This document shows positions 39,148 through 49,147 of a stretch of 64,000 nt of DNA, in pieces. Both the position numbers and the translations under genes were made by a program. The stretch's first letter is position 1. Each line of letters opens with the position of its first letter. The notes beneath the pieces were generated by a model. It had not been told where the DNA came from. It saw only the letters and a list, made by a program, of their open reading frames with translations, and ran no database searches. Origin of the DNA: Erwinia sp. OLFS4 (lineage in GTDB: Bacteria > Pseudomonadota > Gammaproteobacteria > Enterobacterales > Enterobacteriaceae); assembly GCF_002752165.1 (NCBI RefSeq), contig NZ_MOMB01000005.1, forward strand, positions 1 through 64,000. The letters are read 5' to 3'.

Positions 39148-40161
39148 ATGAACATATTTAACACCCAATCAGTGAGCCCGCAGGCAGCGGACACTGACAG
39201 GCTGCTGGCAGTTAAAAATCTGCGGGTAACCTTTAGCACCACAGACGGTGACGTGACGGCGGTTAACGATCTTAACTTCAGCCTGAAAGCCGGTGAGACG
39301 CTGGGGATTGTCGGCGAGTCCGGTTCCGGAAAATCACAAACCGCTTTTGCCCTGATGGGGCTGCTGGCCGCCAATGGCCGAATTGCTGGTTCGGCTTTGT
39401 TTAACGGACGCGAAATTCTTAATCTGCCGGAAAAACAGCTTAATGCCCTGCGTGCCGCGCAGATTGCCATGATATTTCAGGATCCGATGACGTCGCTTAA
39501 TCCCTATATGCGCGTGGGTGAGCAGCTGGTAGAGGTACTTGAACTGCATAAAGGCTTGAGTCACGCTCAGGCCTATGATGAAGCAGTCCGTATGCTGGAT
39601 GCGGTGAAAATGCCGGAAGCGCGAAAGCGCATGAAAATGTTTCCCCATGAGTTTTCCGGCGGCATGCGTCAGCGGGTGATGATTGCCATGGCGCTGTTGT
39701 GCCGGCCAAAGTTGCTGATAGCTGACGAGCCGACGACCGCGCTTGATGTTACGGTTCAGGCGCAGATTATGACGCTGTTGAATGAACTGAAGCAGGAATT
39801 TAATACCGCGATCATCATGATTACCCATGACCTGGGCGTTGTTGCCGGTATCTGTGACAAGGTGCTGGTCATGTATGCCGGTCGGACGATGGAATACGGC
39901 AGTGCCCGGGATGTGTTTTATCAGCCGGCGCATCCTTATTCCATTGGCTTACTCAATGCGGTACCGCGCCTGGATGGTGAAGGGGAGTCATTACTGACAA
40001 TCCCGGGCAATCCACCCAATTTGTTACAACTCCCTGCAGGCTGTCCTTTCCAGCCGCGCTGCCCGCACGCCATGGCGATATGTGACCACGCGCCGCCGCT
40101 GCAAACCTTCGCCAACGGGCGATTACGTGCCTGCTATAAGCCGCTGGAGGAACTGCAATGA
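39148..40161 (+). CDS. oppD: Oligopeptide transporter ATPase OppD
   Basis: 337 residues. Walker A GESGSGKSQ, the ABC signature FSGGMRQR, Walker B LLIADEPTTALD, and the H-loop ITHD are present. The C-terminal oligopeptide/dipeptide extension (PAGCPFQPRCPHAMAIC) has the cysteines that bind a 4Fe-4S cluster in some Opp/Dpp ATPases. It pairs with OppF. Its stop overlaps the oppF start by 4 nt. Confidence 0.97.
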   Translation: MNIFNTQSVSPQAADTDRLLAVKNLRVTFSTTDGDVTAVNDLNFSLKAGETLGIVGESGSGKSQTAFALMGLLAANGRIAGSALFNGREILNLPEKQLNALRAAQIAMIFQDPMTSLNPYMRVGEQLVEVLELHKGLSHAQAYDEAVRMLDAVKMPEARKRMKMFPHEFSGGMRQRVMIAMALLCRPKLLIADEPTTALDVTVQAQIMTLLNELKQEFNTAIIMITHDLGVVAGICDKVLVMYAGRTMEYGSARDVFYQPAHPYSIGLLNAVPRLDGEGESLLTIPGNPPNLLQLPAGCPFQPRCPHAMAICDHAPPLQTFANGRLRACYKPLEELQ

Positions 40162-41159
40162 GTGAAGTGACAGAGAAAAAAGTGCTGCTGGAAATTGCCG
40201 ATCTGAAAGTGCATTTTGCAATTAAAGACGGACGCCAGTGGTTCTGGCAGCCGGCAAAAACCCTCAAAGCGGTGGATGGTGTCAGCCTGCGACTGTTCCA
40301 GGGGGAAACGCTGGGTGTGGTGGGGGAATCGGGCTGTGGCAAATCCACTCTCGCCCGGGCCATTATCGGACTGGTTAACGCCACCGAGGGGCGCATTGCC
40401 TGGCTGGGGCGCAATCTGTCAGGCCAGAGTGAAGAAGCATGGCGCCAGGCGCGCAGTGATATTCAGATGATTTTTCAGGACCCGCTGGCGTCACTCAATC
40501 CACGAATGACCATCGGTGACATTATTGCCGAGCCGCTACGTACTTATCATCCAAAGATGGCAAAAGCGGAAGTGAAAGCGCGGGTACGCAACATGATGCA
40601 GAAGGTCGGGTTACTGCCTAACCTGATTAACCGTTATCCCCATGAGTTTTCTGGTGGACAATGTCAGCGGATTGGCATTGCCCGGGCGCTGATTCTTGAG
40701 CCTAAACTGATTATATGTGATGAACCGGTGTCGGCCCTTGATGTGTCTATCCAGGCTCAGGTTGTCAATTTGTTGCAGAAATTACAGCGTGAGATGGGCT
40801 TATCACTGATTTTTATTGCCCACGATCTGGCGGTAGTCAAACATATTTCCGATCGGGTGCTGGTGATGTATCTTGGGCACGCTGTGGAGCTGGGAACCTA
40901 TGATGCGGTATATAATAATCCGCAGCATCCCTATACCCGCGCACTCATGTCAGCGGTGCCGATACCGGATCCCGATCTGGAGAAAGCGAAACAAATTCAG
41001 CTACTGGAAGGGGAGTTGCCGTCGCCGATTAATCCCCCTTCTGGTTGCGTCTTTCGTACCCGTTGCCCGATTGCAGGGCCGGAATGCGCAAAAACCCGGC
41101 CGTTACTGGAGGGAAGCTTTCATCATGCTGTGTCGTGCCTGAAGGTGGATCCCTTGTGA
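40158..41159 (+). CDS. oppF: Oligopeptide transporter ATPase OppF
   Basis: 333 residues. Walker A GESGCGKST, signature FSGGQCQRIG, Walker B LIICDEPVSALD, and the C-terminal PSGCVFRTRCPIAGPEC extension. With OppD it energises peptide import. The start ATG overlaps oppD (ATGA), showing coupling. It ends the opp operon; yciU lies convergent. Confidence 0.97.
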   Translation: MSEVTEKKVLLEIADLKVHFAIKDGRQWFWQPAKTLKAVDGVSLRLFQGETLGVVGESGCGKSTLARAIIGLVNATEGRIAWLGRNLSGQSEEAWRQARSDIQMIFQDPLASLNPRMTIGDIIAEPLRTYHPKMAKAEVKARVRNMMQKVGLLPNLINRYPHEFSGGQCQRIGIARALILEPKLIICDEPVSALDVSIQAQVVNLLQKLQREMGLSLIFIAHDLAVVKHISDRVLVMYLGHAVELGTYDAVYNNPQHPYTRALMSAVPIPDPDLEKAKQIQLLEGELPSPINPPSGCVFRTRCPIAGPECAKTRPLLEGSFHHAVSCLKVDPL

Positions 41160-41229
41160 ATGTTACTGTGCGTCCTATTCATCCGGCTCTGGCCGGATAA
41201 ATGGCGGCAATTTGCCGCGCTGAGGCGGG

Positions 41230-41553
41230 TTATTCCCGCCAGATGATATGACAGAGCTTGTGGTCTTTTTCACGACAAAGCAGTACACGGGCAAAAACAT
41301 CTGTAATGGGTTCGCCATCTTCCTCGCCCAGGCCAATAACCACTTCAGAAAAAAAGTCGGGATTGACTTCAAAGTCAACCTGTTGCTGCCAGTCTTCAGC
41401 CGGATCGTACAGTTCGGCCCCACCTCGCTCTTCAAACTGCAGATTGAACAGAATGATATCGGCTGGCTCCAGATTATCGCCGGCCAGCTCAAGAAAAATA
41501 TCGTAGGCCTGTTCAAGGGTTTCATCTTCGGTTAGACGGTTATTAAGATCCAT
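41230..41553 (-). CDS. yciU: YciU, DUF440 / putative double-stranded DNA mimic
   Basis: 107 residues (E. coli 109), very acidic ([24 protein letters not shown]). The acidic surface of DUF440 proteins is thought to imitate DNA, with HU as a suggested partner; function is not proven. It is 44 bp downstream of clsA on the same strand, the order of E. coli. Confidence 0.95.
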   Translation of the reverse strand: MDLNNRLTEDETLEQAYDIFLELAGDNLEPADIILFNLQFEERGGAELYDPAEDWQQQVDFEVNPDFFSEVVIGLGEEDGEPITDVFARVLLCREKDHKLCHIIWRE

Positions 41554-41597
41554 AACAAATCCTGTGTGCTATGCGGCGCTGTATCATTCCGCTCCTT

Positions 41598-43070
41598 TTA
41601 CAGTAACGGGCTGAAGAAGTAAAACAGTCGTTCGACTACGCGCTGCCACCAGGCACGATTTTCCCAACGTTTTCGGTCCACCAGATTGGAGCGGGCAATG
41701 TAATCATCCTGAACATGCGACAGATCGCTACCGAAACCGTCATCGTCAATCACCAGGGTGATTTCAAAGTTCAGCCAGAGACTGCGCATATCGAGGTTGA
41801 CCGTACCTACCAGACTGAGCTGGCCGTCTACCAGCACGCTTTTGGTATGCAGCAGGCCACCATCAAACTGGTAAATTTTAACCCCGGCGGCGAGTAACTC
41901 AGAAAAGAAAGCACGACTGGCCCAGCGCACCAGCAGATTATCGTTTCGGCGGGGAATAATAATACTGACGTCAACACCCCGCCAGGCGGCGGTACAGATG
42001 GCATGTAATAGATCGTCGCTCGGCACCAGATAGGGTGTGGTCATGACCAGCTGCTCATGGGCTGAATAAACCGCAGTCAGTAACGCCTGGTGAATCATGT
42101 CTTCCGGAAAACCCGGCCCGGATGCGATAACCTGAATAGTATGACCGCTCTCCTGCTCAAAGGGCATAATATTGGCATCGGGCGCGGGGGGTAAAATACG
42201 TTTTCCGGTTTCAATTTCCCAGTCGCAGGAGTAAATAATACCCATAGTGGTAGCTACCGGGCCTTCCATACGTGCCATCAGGTCCACCCACTGGCCGACG
42301 CCTGCTTCCTGCTTGAAAAAACGTGGATCAACCAGGTTCATACTACCGGTATAGGCAACATAATTGTCGATCAGCACCACTTTACGATGCTGGCGCAAAT
42401 CCATTCGTCGCAAAAAGACCCGTAACAGGCTGACTTTTAACGCTTCAACAATATCAATACCGGCGTTGCGCATCATCCCCGGCCAGCGACTGCGGAAAAA
42501 ATCCACGCTGCCGGCAGAATCCAGCATCAGCCGGCAGTGTACGCCGCGGCGGGCGGCGGCCATTAGCGATTCGGCAACCTCATCGGCCAGGCCACCTGGT
42601 TGCCAGATATAAAAAACCATTTCAATATTATGGCGCGCCAGATGAATATCACGTATCAGGGCATTCAGCGTATCTTCTGCGCTGGTGAGCAGCTGTAGCT
42701 GGTTGCCCTTGACCCCAGCGATGCCCTGGCGTTTTTCACAAAGCTGAAATAATGCTCTGGCTACATCGCTGTTTTCATGAGCAAAAATGTGTTGCGATTG
42801 TTTAAGGTCACTGAGCCATCGGGCGGTGGCCGGCCACATGGCGCGCGCACGTTCTGCCCGACGTTTCCCCAGATGTAATTCACCGAAAGAGAGATAGGCA
42901 ATAATACCGACCAGCGGCAGAATGTAGATAATAAGTAGCCAGGCCATGGCTGATGTGACCGCCCGACGCTTCATTAATATCCTGAGCGTTACACCGGCAA
43001 TCAGTAACCAGTAGCCAAAAATCAGCAGCCAGCTTAATAAAGTATAAAAAGTACTCATGTAAGTGGACAT
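41598..43070 (-). CDS. clsA: Cardiolipin synthase A
   Basis: 490 residues (E. coli 486). Two N-terminal membrane segments (about 7-28 and 38-60) precede two phospholipase D HKD motifs, [17 protein letters not shown] and [17 protein letters not shown]. It condenses two phosphatidylglycerols to cardiolipin and glycerol in the inner membrane. yciU follows on the same strand, and yciY diverges. Confidence 0.97.
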   Translation of the reverse strand: MSTYMSTFYTLLSWLLIFGYWLLIAGVTLRILMKRRAVTSAMAWLLIIYILPLVGIIAYLSFGELHLGKRRAERARAMWPATARWLSDLKQSQHIFAHENSDVARALFQLCEKRQGIAGVKGNQLQLLTSAEDTLNALIRDIHLARHNIEMVFYIWQPGGLADEVAESLMAAARRGVHCRLMLDSAGSVDFFRSRWPGMMRNAGIDIVEALKVSLLRVFLRRMDLRQHRKVVLIDNYVAYTGSMNLVDPRFFKQEAGVGQWVDLMARMEGPVATTMGIIYSCDWEIETGKRILPPAPDANIMPFEQESGHTIQVIASGPGFPEDMIHQALLTAVYSAHEQLVMTTPYLVPSDDLLHAICTAAWRGVDVSIIIPRRNDNLLVRWASRAFFSELLAAGVKIYQFDGGLLHTKSVLVDGQLSLVGTVNLDMRSLWLNFEITLVIDDDGFGSDLSHVQDDYIARSNLVDRKRWENRAWWQRVVERLFYFFSPLL

Positions 43071-43201
43071 CCTGTTTGCGCTTGCGTTAAAGAAGTGTAC
43101 GTGGAGATGACGCCAGGTTAAACCCTTAAAAGCGCTAAACGATTAATCTTTCGGAAAAACAGTGCGCAATAACCTAATTCAGACCCCGGAGAGAGAAGAG
43201 T

Positions 43202-43372
43202 ATGAAGCGTAGCAGAAATGAAGTTGCCCGCTGGCGCATGCGGCGGCAGGCGCAGTGGCGCAAGACTCGCAGACATGAAGCTCAGGCCCGATGTTACCGC
43301 AGTATGCAGCGTTTCCATTATCAGGTGGCTCAGCGTCAGCGGCGCTCAATATTATTTGTCTGCCAGCACTGA
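43202..43372 (+). CDS. yciY: Small basic protein YciY
   Basis: 56 codons starting MKRSRNEVARWRMRRQAQWR, identical in the first 12 residues to E. coli YciY (MKRSRNEVARWR), which also neighbours cls. It is extremely arginine-rich and probably nucleic-acid or membrane associated, but the function is unknown. GGAGAGA precedes the ATG. Confidence 0.85.
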   Translation: MKRSRNEVARWRMRRQAQWRKTRRHEAQARCYRSMQRFHYQVAQRQRRSILFVCQH

Positions 43373-43506
43373 CGTTGTCATGACGCTGGCAGCGATAACA
43401 TACTAATAAGTTCCTTTATAACAGGATGTTGTACTGTTGTTCATGGCATATACATTACCATATCTTCTCAATGTTCAACTTAATGGAATAGTAAAGGAAA
43501 AATACA

Positions 43507-44352
43507 ATGTGGGAACTGTTGGCACTGGCGCTACTTTTACTGGCTTTTCGCCCAAAATGGGCGCTGATGATATTGCTGGTGACGGTGATAGCCGCCATTA
43601 TTGAAGGCGTACTGGATTGGAGGGCGTTGTTATGGGGAGGCATGGCTGGCGTTATCGCCGTAATTCAGTTGTATTACAAGCCTGGTAAAGGCTGGCGGCT
43701 TTTGACGGAAGCCCTGATGGTGGGCAGTGCACTGGCCTTAACGTTACATCTGATGCCTGGCTTTCATAACCTAAAAGTACTTGACTCTGTGCAGGTTAGT
43801 CCGGATAGCCAGCCTTTTAGTCTCTATTATAACTTTGATAAAGCGTTGGTACCTTTTGTCTTACTGTGCTGTCTGAAATCACTGTTCTATACGCCAAATC
43901 ACCCGCGTGTCCGCTGGCAGTGGCTGCTACTGATTGTTTGCGTGCCGGGTATTTTACTGGTCGCGACTCTGGCGGGTGCATTGCGGATGGAGTTCCACAT
44001 GCCGGTCTGGTTGCCGCAGTTTATTATGGCGAATGTCTTTTTTGTTGCGCTTGCCGAGGAAGGCTTATTTCGCGGCCATATACAGCAACGGCTTACACAG
44101 TTTATGCATCCGGTGCTGGCGCTGGTGATTGCAGCGCTACTGTTTGGCGCCTTACATTATAAGGGGGGTATTTTACTGGTATTGTTTAGCGCACTGGCTG
44201 GCATTATTTACGGTCTGGCCTGGATGTGGAGCGGCCGGTTGTGGGTTGCTGTGCTGTTTCATGTCGCCGTAGATCTGACTCAGCTGCTGTTTTTTACCTA
44301 TCCGGCATTAATGCATGTATCCGGAATGGCGCCAGCAGGGCATGGCGGATAA
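43507..44352 (+). CDS. CPBP-family intramembrane metalloprotease (Abi/Rce1-like)
   Basis: 281 residues with about eight hydrophobic segments. The CPBP motifs are complete: EEGLFR (Glu184, Glu185, Arg189), FGALH (His217) and FHVAVD (His252). Members include the eukaryotic CAAX protease Rce1 and bacterial proteins implicated in bacteriocin immunity and processing. Substrate here is unknown and no bacteriocin or lanthipeptide gene is nearby. It is a single gene between yciY and mepH, not found at this site in E. coli, and ends at a strong hairpin. Confidence 0.85.
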   Translation: MWELLALALLLLAFRPKWALMILLVTVIAAIIEGVLDWRALLWGGMAGVIAVIQLYYKPGKGWRLLTEALMVGSALALTLHLMPGFHNLKVLDSVQVSPDSQPFSLYYNFDKALVPFVLLCCLKSLFYTPNHPRVRWQWLLLIVCVPGILLVATLAGALRMEFHMPVWLPQFIMANVFFVALAEEGLFRGHIQQRLTQFMHPVLALVIAALLFGALHYKGGILLVLFSALAGIIYGLAWMWSGRLWVAVLFHVAVDLTQLLFFTYPALMHVSGMAPAGHGG

Positions 44353-44400
44353 ATTAAAACTGCCCGCGTGATTTGATTTGCCGCCGTTGGTCAGCAATAA

Positions 44401-44434
44401 CAACAAGCGGGGAATACGTGTTCCCCGCTTGTTG
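44401..44434. terminator. Bidirectional hairpin terminator between CPBP gene and mepH
   Basis: A 14-bp perfect stem, CAACAAGCGGGGAA / TTCCCCGCTTGTTG, with loop TACGTG between convergent genes. T-rich tails are short (TTGTTATT on the minus side), but the stem is strong. Confidence 0.8.
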
Positions 44435-44461
44435 TTGCCCCACCGGGTAATGGTGTTTTCT

Positions 44462-45358
44462 TCAGCGAATTGTGCCGGGAGTCATCATCCGACGCGCTCC
44501 GAGGTAGTGGCGTTGCCAGTAGCTGTCTGCCAGCGTACTGACATGAATTTCTTCACCGGTGCGGGGAGACTGAATAAATTTACCGTTACCGAGGTAAACG
44601 CCGACATGATCGGCCGCTTTGTGACCGCGAATGTGGAAAAAGACTAAATCGCCTCGTTGCAGCTGATTGCGCCTGACGGGGGCTGCATCGCGTAAATGAA
44701 ACATTTCATTAGCGGTTCTGGGCAATTTATAATTCACCAGGTCTTTAAAGGCATACCAGACCAGGCCGCTGCAATCAAAACCGGTTCTGGGCGAAGCGCC
44801 TCCCCATAAATAGGGCTTGCCTAACTGGTTCATTAACTTTTCCATGGCTGCTGCCCGCGCTTTACTGAATTCAGCCAGGTGCGTTTTACTCAGCTGTAAG
44901 GGTTTACCGTTATCCGTGGTGACCAGATGCGGCTCTGTGCGGCTGCTGCGGCCATAGTGTTTGCGCGTGGCTGTCCGGCGATTGTGATGGGGAGTCACCG
45001 CGGATTCGGCTGTCGCCGGAATAACCTGATGATGACTGGCAGATTTCAGCGTTGTTTTTGTCCTTGCGGCGGGCGCGGTATGCGACAATTTATGCGTTTC
45101 TTTTTTGGCCGCTACCGGTCGTTTTTTTAGACGAATATTACGAATACTGGTCAGGCGGCTTTTCTTTTGCGGTGATTGTTTTACTTTTTTCGTCACCGGC
45201 GTTTTTGTCGCGCGTCGTTTACGACGTTCATCTTCCCGCGAGGGACTTTTTTCAGCTTTTTGCTGAACGAGGTTAATAGCGGGCCGTGGCGAAGCATGCG
45301 CCATATTCAAAAACAACTGGGCAAATGCCAGTATAATAAGCGTGATTAGTAAACGCAT
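44462..45358 (-). CDS. mepH: Murein DD-endopeptidase MepH
   Basis: 298 residues. A signal peptide (cleavage near AHA|SP) is followed by a long Lys/Arg/Thr-rich low-complexity linker (about 30-165) and a C-terminal NlpC/P60 domain. The catalytic cysteine is in FDCSGLVWYA and the histidine in ADHVGVYLGNGKFIQSPRTG, as in E. coli MepH (YdhO). It cuts D-Ala-mDAP cross-links so new peptidoglycan can be inserted. It is divergent from grxD. The linker is longer than in E. coli (271 aa). Confidence 0.94.
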   Translation of the reverse strand: MRLLITLIILAFAQLFLNMAHASPRPAINLVQQKAEKSPSREDERRKRRATKTPVTKKVKQSPQKKSRLTSIRNIRLKKRPVAAKKETHKLSHTAPAARTKTTLKSASHHQVIPATAESAVTPHHNRRTATRKHYGRSSRTEPHLVTTDNGKPLQLSKTHLAEFSKARAAAMEKLMNQLGKPYLWGGASPRTGFDCSGLVWYAFKDLVNYKLPRTANEMFHLRDAAPVRRNQLQRGDLVFFHIRGHKAADHVGVYLGNGKFIQSPRTGEEIHVSTLADSYWQRHYLGARRMMTPGTIR

Positions 45359-45738
45359 CGTTTATAGCAACAAGTTACGCTTCCAACAACACCAGAAGCT
45401 AAATGGTTTAAATTTTTTCTGCTATACGGCAGAAAAGGCCAGGCAATTCTAATCCAGTTTTTTTACCAAAGTTAAGCGGTTTTTTGTATCAATATTGTGT
45501 CGTGATGTAATGTTGGTTTATTAATCAGAATCAGCAGGTTAATTTACTAAAATCTAACATGTGGTTGATAAATTAAGCTATTCTGTCTTTAACCGTGTTA
45601 CATCGTGTTATTCTACCGCTTTGCTGACAGCCAGCCTTAAGGAAAGCGCGTTTAACCAGGATAAATAGTCATTTTCATCTACCCCGTACTCTCGCTACAA
45701 TAAAATGACATGAGTTTATGCTTCAGAGGAAGACAAAT
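45359..45738. promoter_or_regulatory. Divergent mepH / grxD spacer
   Basis: 380 bp, AT-rich in the middle, with no gene. It must contain the promoters of mepH and grxD; none could be assigned with confidence. AGAGGAAG at about 45725 is the grxD ribosome binding site. Confidence 0.5.
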
Positions 45739-46071
45739 ATGAGTACTGTTGAAAAAATTCAGCGCCAGATCGCAGAAAATCCCATCCTGCTGTATATGAA
45801 AGGCTCGCCAAAATTGCCAAGCTGCGGTTTTTCCGCTCAAACGGTGCAGGCCCTATCTGCCTGTGGTGAGCGTTTTGCTTATGTTGATATATTACAGAAT
45901 CCGGATATTCGCGCGGAGTTACCTAAATATGCCAACTGGCCAACTTTTCCACAACTTTGGGTTGATGGCGAACTGGTTGGCGGTTGTGACATTGTTGTTG
46001 AAATGTTCCAGCGCGGTGAGTTGCAACAGCTGATTAAAGACACGGCCGAAAAATATAAAGAAGCAGAGTAA
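45739..46071 (+). CDS. grxD: Monothiol glutaredoxin GrxD (Grx4)
   Basis: 110 residues from the ATG at 45739; the ATG at 45718 would add seven residues absent from GrxD. The monothiol active site is KLPSCGFSAQ, with the glutathione site WPTFPQLWVDGELVGGCD. It binds 2Fe-2S clusters with glutathione and BolA and takes part in Fe-S trafficking. It ends at a terminator. Confidence 0.97.
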   Translation: MSTVEKIQRQIAENPILLYMKGSPKLPSCGFSAQTVQALSACGERFAYVDILQNPDIRAELPKYANWPTFPQLWVDGELVGGCDIVVEMFQRGELQQLIKDTAEKYKEAE

Positions 46072-46092
46072 GCCGCAGCGCGTAAATGTGAT

Positions 46093-46119
46093 GGCGGCAT
46101 GGCAGGCCGCCCTTTTTTT
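46093..46119 (+). terminator. Rho-independent terminator of grxD
   Basis: Stem GGCGGC / GCCGCC with loop ATGGCAG, followed by seven T. It lies 21 bp after the grxD stop. Confidence 0.9.
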
Positions 46120-46132
46120 GTCCGTGAGTCAG

Positions 46133-46786
46133 CTAGCTGAGCGATTCGCTGGCCGCAGTCAGCGGCCAGCCGCCCAGCCGCTTCCAGCGATTAACCAGTT
46201 CACAAAATAGCTGTGCGGTCTGCTCGGTATCATAGAGAGCAGAATGTGCCTGTTGCTGATCAAATGCAAAACCTGCCGTGGTACAGGCCCGGGCCAGTAC
46301 GGTCTGACCTAATACCAGACCGCTCAGCGCCGCAGTGTCAAAGGTGGCAAAAGGATGAAAAGGATTACGTTTCAGGCCGGCCCGGGCGGCAGCGGTCATC
46401 ATAAAGCTGTGATCGAAAGTCGCATTATGGGCGACAACAATCGCCCGGTTACAACCGCTCTCTTTGACCCCTTTGCGCACCATTTTAAAGATAGCGTGTA
46501 AGGCATCATATTCACTGACTGCGCCGCGCAGCGGGTGGTAGGGGTCTATGCCGTTGAAGGCCAGCGCTTCAGGTTCCAGAACGGCACCTTCAAACGGTGT
46601 AATATGAAAATGGCAGGTTTCATCCGGCTCAAGCCAGCCGTCCGGATCCATTTTCAGCGAGATGGCGGCGATCTCCAGCAACGCATTGGTGCTGGCATCA
46701 AAGCCGGCGGTTTCCACATCAATGACCACCGGGTAAAAGCCACGGAACCGGCTGGCAAGGGTGTTAAAATCGTTGGTTTCAGACAT
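46133..46786 (-). CDS. rnt: Ribonuclease T
   Basis: 217 residues (E. coli 215), DEDDh exonuclease: [12 protein letters not shown] (first Asp/Glu), NATFDHSF (second Asp) and [12 protein letters not shown] (His/Asp). It trims the 3' ends of tRNAs, 5S and 23S rRNA and acts in DNA repair. Convergent with grxD and followed upstream by gloA on the same strand, the usual order. Confidence 0.97.
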   Translation of the reverse strand: MSETNDFNTLASRFRGFYPVVIDVETAGFDASTNALLEIAAISLKMDPDGWLEPDETCHFHITPFEGAVLEPEALAFNGIDPYHPLRGAVSEYDALHAIFKMVRKGVKESGCNRAIVVAHNATFDHSFMMTAAARAGLKRNPFHPFATFDTAALSGLVLGQTVLARACTTAGFAFDQQQAHSALYDTEQTAQLFCELVNRWKRLGGWPLTAASESLS

Positions 46787-46905
46787 CAGACGCTCTTGCA
46801 GTAAAAATAGCAGCGCGCATTATGGCAAACTTTAGCGTGAGATGCAGCAGGGCAGCAGCAAAGCGGGCAGAGGCGGCCTGTTGTGGCCGCCCGCTGAATG
46901 CTGAA

Positions 46906-47313
46906 TCAGTTACCCAGGCCGGCTGAAGCCTGTTTATCTTCAATCAGCTCAATTTTATAGCCATCGGGATCTTCAACAAACGCAATGATGGTACTCCCGC
47001 CTTTGACGGGACCTGCTTCGCGGGTAACATTACCACCTGCCTGACGAATACGTTCACAGGTGGCAGCCACGTCATCCACACCCAGGGCGATATGACCATA
47101 AGCGGTACCCAGCTCATAGTTATCCACACCCCAGTTATAAGTCAGCTCGATGACTGCCCCTTTGCTTTCATCACTGTAACCCACAAAAGCCAGGTTGTAT
47201 TTATACTCGGTATTCTCACTCTGACGCAGTACACGCATGCCCAGCACCCGGGTATAAAAGTCAATTGAACGCTGCAGATCGCCAACGCGCAGCATAGTAT
47301 GAAGTAAGCGCAT
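46906..47313 (-). CDS. gloA: Lactoylglutathione lyase (glyoxalase I)
   Basis: 135 residues from the ATG at 47313 (E. coli 135), beginning [13 protein letters not shown]; the start at 47343 adds ten unmatched residues. Metal ligands His5 and the C-terminal Glu in [12 protein letters not shown] are visible. It turns the methylglyoxal-glutathione hemithioacetal into S-lactoylglutathione; E. coli GloA uses nickel. It follows nemA; in E. coli gloA can be transcribed with nemRA, and the 67-bp gap here allows that. Confidence 0.97.
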   Translation of the reverse strand: MRLLHTMLRVGDLQRSIDFYTRVLGMRVLRQSENTEYKYNLAFVGYSDESKGAVIELTYNWGVDNYELGTAYGHIALGVDDVAATCERIRQAGGNVTREAGPVKGGSTIIAFVEDPDGYKIELIEDKQASAGLGN

Positions 47314-47380
47314 AACATCCTCTTCAGAAAGTGGGCAGAGCATCAGTATAGCGGCGTAAGTGCCGCCTTATAAAGGGGTG

Positions 47381-48484
47381 TTACTCTGACAACAGCGGAT
47401 AATCGGTATATCCCTCTGCGCCGCCGCCATAAAAGCTTTCAGGATGCGGCGAATTCAGCGGGGCGTTTTGCTGCAGACGGGCCACCAGATCCGGGTTAGC
47501 AATATAACTGCGGCCAAAGGCAACGGCATCAATCAGACCTTGCTCAATTAATTGCTCGGCTTTTTCGGCGCTGTAACCACCCGCAGCCACAATAATACCG
47601 GGATAACTTTCTCTGATTGCCTGACGGAATTCTGTGCTGTATGGTTTACCACCCGCCCAGTCTGGTTCTGAAATATGCAGATAGGCCAGCTTACGTTTCG
47701 CCAGTTCCTTAAGATAGTAGATCGCCGCTTCTTCCTGATCTTCTCCGTTATCCAGTCCGTTAAATGGCCCCAGCGGTGAGATACGAATAGCGATGCGATC
47801 CGCCTGCCAGCTGGCAATCGCGGCATCGACTACTTCAAGCGCAAAGCGCGTGCGGTTTTCTATACTGCCGCCATATTCGTCGTTACGTTGATTTGATGCC
47901 GGTGACAGAAACTGGTGAATCAGGTAGCCATGGGCGGAATGCAGTTCCACAAGATCAAAATCTGCTTCACGGGCATTGGTCACCGCCTGACGAAAATCAT
48001 TAACAATGCCGTTAATTTCGCCATGTTCCAGGGCGCGGGGAGTCGAAGTCTGCTCGCGGATAGCGCGACCTTGTGCGTCACGCAATGATGTCCGGGTTTC
48101 TGCGCGGATGGCGGAAGCAGAAACCGGCTGATTACCACCCGGTTGCAAACTGTGATGAGAAATCCGTCCGGTGTGCCATAACTGCACCGCGCTGTGCCCG
48201 CCCGCCTGATGAATTCCGTGATTTATTGATTTCCAGGCGGCAATTTGCGGTGCAGAGTGAAGGCCCGGCGCGCCGGCGTAGCCTTTCGCCTGTGCAGATA
48301 TTTGCGTAGCTTCGGTGATAATCAGGCCGGCACTGGCACGCTGACGATAATATTCAGCCATCAATGGTGTGGGGATATCCCCCGGTTCGATGCTGCGTAA
48401 ACGCGTCAGCGGGGCCATAAAAATTCGGTTCGGCACGCTGATGGCGCCAAGTTGTAACGGGGTGAAGAGTTTTTTCAGTGACAT
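47381..48484 (-). CDS. nemA: N-ethylmaleimide reductase, old yellow enzyme family
   Basis: 367 residues (E. coli 365). TIM-barrel FMN protein with the substrate-binding histidine pair in [18 protein letters not shown] and the FMN segment MAPLTRLRS. It reduces electrophilic alkenes, nitrate esters and quinones with NADPH. Lies 40 bp downstream of its regulator nemR with a second operator-like dyad just upstream. Confidence 0.96.
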   Translation of the reverse strand: MSLKKLFTPLQLGAISVPNRIFMAPLTRLRSIEPGDIPTPLMAEYYRQRASAGLIITEATQISAQAKGYAGAPGLHSAPQIAAWKSINHGIHQAGGHSAVQLWHTGRISHHSLQPGGNQPVSASAIRAETRTSLRDAQGRAIREQTSTPRALEHGEINGIVNDFRQAVTNAREADFDLVELHSAHGYLIHQFLSPASNQRNDEYGGSIENRTRFALEVVDAAIASWQADRIAIRISPLGPFNGLDNGEDQEEAAIYYLKELAKRKLAYLHISEPDWAGGKPYSTEFRQAIRESYPGIIVAAGGYSAEKAEQLIEQGLIDAVAFGRSYIANPDLVARLQQNAPLNSPHPESFYGGGAEGYTDYPLLSE

Positions 48485-48496
48485 AATAATTCCTTA

Positions 48497-48512
48497 TAGA
48501 CCGGTCGACTAT
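48497..48512. promoter_or_regulatory. Second NemR-like dyad between nemR and nemA
   Basis: TAGACCGGTCGACTAT shares TAGACCG with the operator upstream of nemR and contains the 8-bp palindrome GACCGGTC. It overlaps the nemA leader, so NemR may also control nemA directly. Weaker than the site at 49132. Confidence 0.45.
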
Positions 48513-48524
48513 AAACGGTTTTTT

Positions 48525-49118
48525 TTAAGCAGGAAGCGGTAACATGCGTGCCATCTCTTCCCAGGCATTAATTAATGGGGCGTTACTACGGCATATTTTG
48601 CTGTGCAGGCTGGCGCCGAGCCACAGGGTATAAATGCGTTCCGCCGTGGACTGCGTGCTGGTGACCAGGGCTAATTGCTGACGGGCGACGGCCTGTTCAA
48701 GTACCCGGCTGATAATGGCAATTAGCGCCAGTGAACCTTGCTGGAGCGCCATGCGCATGGCCTCGGAGAGATCACAGACCTCGGCAGAAATTTTAACGGA
48801 TAAACAGCCGGCAAAAGTCGGGTCCTGACACCATGTGGACAGTGACTGCTGATAATAATTGAGCAGCTGCTGACGTGGCTGGTCAGGCGCATTATCAAAC
48901 CATGCCTGAAACTGTGTTACATAGCGCGCAAAATAGCGCTCAAGCATGGCGACACCAAAAGCTTCTTTAGAGGGAAAATAATAATAGAACGATCCCTTAG
49001 GGATGCCCGCCTCTCTAAGAAGTTCAATCAGTCCCACGCTGGTAAAGCCGCGCTGGGCACATAATCGTTCTCCGGTATCCAGGACATGATCCCGGGTGTC
49101 ATTTCGGCTTGTTTTCAT
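48525..49118 (-). CDS. nemR: TetR-family electrophile/bleach sensor NemR
   Basis: 197 residues (E. coli 199). The N-terminal helix-turn-helix is GFTSVGLIELLREAGIPKGSFYYYF. Redox cysteines Cys97 and Cys105 (the latter in AGCLSVKISAEVCDL) correspond to Cys98 and Cys106 of E. coli, where Cys106 and Lys175 sense chloramines and N-ethylmaleimide. It represses the nemRA operon until oxidised or alkylated. Confidence 0.95.
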   Translation of the reverse strand: MKTSRNDTRDHVLDTGERLCAQRGFTSVGLIELLREAGIPKGSFYYYFPSKEAFGVAMLERYFARYVTQFQAWFDNAPDQPRQQLLNYYQQSLSTWCQDPTFAGCLSVKISAEVCDLSEAMRMALQQGSLALIAIISRVLEQAVARQQLALVTSTQSTAERIYTLWLGASLHSKICRSNAPLINAWEEMARMLPLPA

Positions 49119-49131
49119 ACTGACAGCCTAA

Positions 49132-49147
49132 TAGACCGTTCGGTTTA
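49132..49147. promoter_or_regulatory. NemR operator upstream of nemR
   Basis: TAGACCG-TT-CGGTTTA is an imperfect dyad (one mismatch), 14 bp upstream of the nemR start. It agrees with the palindromic TAGACC...GGTCTA operator of E. coli NemR, as I recall it. It probably overlaps the nemR promoter. Confidence 0.7.
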
